From: an uncultured Eubacteriales bacterium
GTDB lineage: Bacteria; Bacillota; Clostridia; Oscillospirales; Acutalibacteraceae
Reading direction: 5' to 3'
DNA length: 5,370 bases
Assembly: GCA_934444695.1 (NCBI GenBank)
Contig: CAKSDF010000133.1
Location: forward strand, 1 to 5,370
How positions within the stretch are numbered: position 1 is the stretch's first letter; every line of letters begins with the position of its first letter. The notes under the pieces were generated by a model. The model was not told the origin of the DNA. It searched no databases and saw only the letters and a program-made list of their open reading frames with translations. The translations under genes were made by a program, and so were the position numbers. Positions 5,102 through 5,370 of this stretch are shown here, in pieces.

Positions 5102-5203
5102 ATGAGTCAAAAAAGCAACATGTATCGGGCCGTTTACCGAAACGGCAGAAAGACGGCAAATGTTTGGCCAACATTGCAAAACCGAGTGCCGGGGAAGGTC
5201 TGA
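5102..5203 (+). CDS. Doubtful 33-residue basic small ORF
   Basis: An ATG at 5102 is preceded by GGAGG at 5093-5097 with a 4-base spacer, and the frame runs 33 codons to a TGA at 5201. The peptide begins MSQKSNMYRAVYRNGRK and is basic (four Arg, four Lys). It has no membrane segment, no signal peptide and no family I recognise. It starts 28 bases after a strong terminator, and I see no good promoter for it. An 8-bp bulged hairpin (5156-5177) lies within it. It could be a real small protein, a leader peptide or chance; chance is most likely. Confidence 0.2.
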   Translation: MSQKSNMYRAVYRNGRKTANVWPTLQNRVPGKV

Positions 5204-5294
5204 ATTTTCGGTCAAGGTGAGAGAACGCGAATCTAACAGACTGTTGGGAAATATGCACAATCGGAAGGGTTGGTTTTTGGTTGTTTTTACGTTG

Positions 5295-5323
5295 TTGTAA
5301 CCGGATTTTTTATGTGTTATAAT
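5295..5323 (+). promoter_or_regulatory. Sigma-A-type promoter of the gene starting at 5357
   Basis: TTGTAA (5295-5300) and a perfect TATAAT (5318-5323) are 17 bases apart, with a TGT just before the -10 box acting as an extended -10 element. Transcription would start near 5330, leaving a leader of about 27 bases. A perfect AACAG-A-CTGTT dyad (5235-5245) lies about 50 bases upstream and could be an operator. Confidence 0.85.
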
Positions 5324-5342
5324 AAGATGAAGTTTCTCTATT

Positions 5343-5348
5343 AAGGAG
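5343..5348 (+). promoter_or_regulatory. Ribosome binding site of the right-edge gene
   Basis: AAGGAG lies 8 bases before the ATG at 5357. The other nearby ATG at 5349 is followed at once by a stop codon and cannot be the start. Confidence 0.85.
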
Positions 5349-5356
5349 ATGTAAAA

Positions 5357-5370
5357 ATGAGAAAAAAGAT
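5357..5370 (+). CDS. 5' end of the next gene, cut by the window edge; product unknown
   Basis: Only four full codons are visible, Met-Arg-Lys-Lys. Strong promoter, extended -10 element, ribosome binding site and spacing all support a real start. A start this basic is common in exported Gram-positive proteins, so a second secreted protein next to the dockerin enzyme is plausible, but four residues cannot show it. Confidence 0.75.

Larger units (their letters stand above)
4868..5356. other. 489-base intergenic region between the glycosidase and the next gene
   Basis: It holds, in order: the direct repeat ATAAATGGATG (4864-4874 and 4898-4908); an inverted repeat GCTGCCT (4932-4938) / AGGCAGC (4979-4985) enclosing two TGATCA palindromes (4938-4943 and 4947-4952); a weak third copy of the left-edge repeat (4989-5004); the strong terminator (5031-5074); a doubtful 33-codon ORF (5102-5203); a GT-rich stretch (5266-5299); and the promoter of the next gene. 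The reverse frame at 4950-5258 has no evident ribosome binding site and is not protein-like. Confidence 0.65.

Noticed and set aside
4950..5258. A 102-codon minus-strand frame after the glycosidase
   Set aside because: It runs through the strong terminator hairpin on its antisense side, has no evident ribosome binding site and resembles no known protein.

Overview
The window looks like chromosome from a Gram-positive anaerobe of the Clostridia, most likely an Oscillospiraceae/Ruminococcaceae-type gut or rumen bacterium. The reasons are a secreted glycoside hydrolase ending in a type I dockerin of the ruminococcal style, a deoxycytidylate deaminase with the clostridial zinc motif, strong GGAGG-type ribosome binding sites, sigma-A promoters, AT-rich intergenic DNA, and coding DNA of higher GC. 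This placement rests on protein style, not on a marker gene.

Layout, all on the + strand. (1) Positions 1-101 are the 3' end of a membrane protein gene whose tail resembles the heparan-alpha-glucosaminide N-acetyltransferase (DUF1624) family. A short terminator follows at 118-140. (2) A promoter at 151-179 drives a single dCMP deaminase gene (203-691), followed by a terminator at 696-723. (3) A 471-base gap (692-1162) holds degenerate GCAT-type repeats, a strong 15-bp terminator hairpin (941-979) and a near-consensus promoter (1097-1125). (4) The dominant gene, 1163-4867, encodes a 1234-residue secreted multidomain alpha-galactosidase-like enzyme. Its order is signal peptide, NPCBM-like module, unassigned beta domain, GH36 N-terminal domain, TIM barrel, C-terminal beta domain, helical spacer, dockerin. 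(5) A 489-base gap (4868-5356) has short direct repeats, inverted repeats, a very strong and probably bidirectional terminator (5031-5074), one doubtful 33-codon ORF and another near-consensus promoter (5295-5323). (6) A new gene starts at 5357 with a basic N-terminus and is cut by the window edge.

The units appear to be separately transcribed: each complete or starting gene has its own TTGNAA-N17-TAnAAT promoter, and terminators lie between them. dCMP deaminase serves dTTP synthesis in the cytoplasm and has no evident link to the exported enzyme. The exported enzyme probably removes alpha-linked galactose (or a related sugar) from plant or host glycans while docked to a cohesin-bearing scaffoldin or surface protein. 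No defence system, CRISPR array, mobile element, rRNA or tRNA was seen. The most notable content is the architecture of the dockerin enzyme and its variant catalytic motif (Tyr-Arg-Glu-Asp in place of the usual Lys-Trp-Asp).
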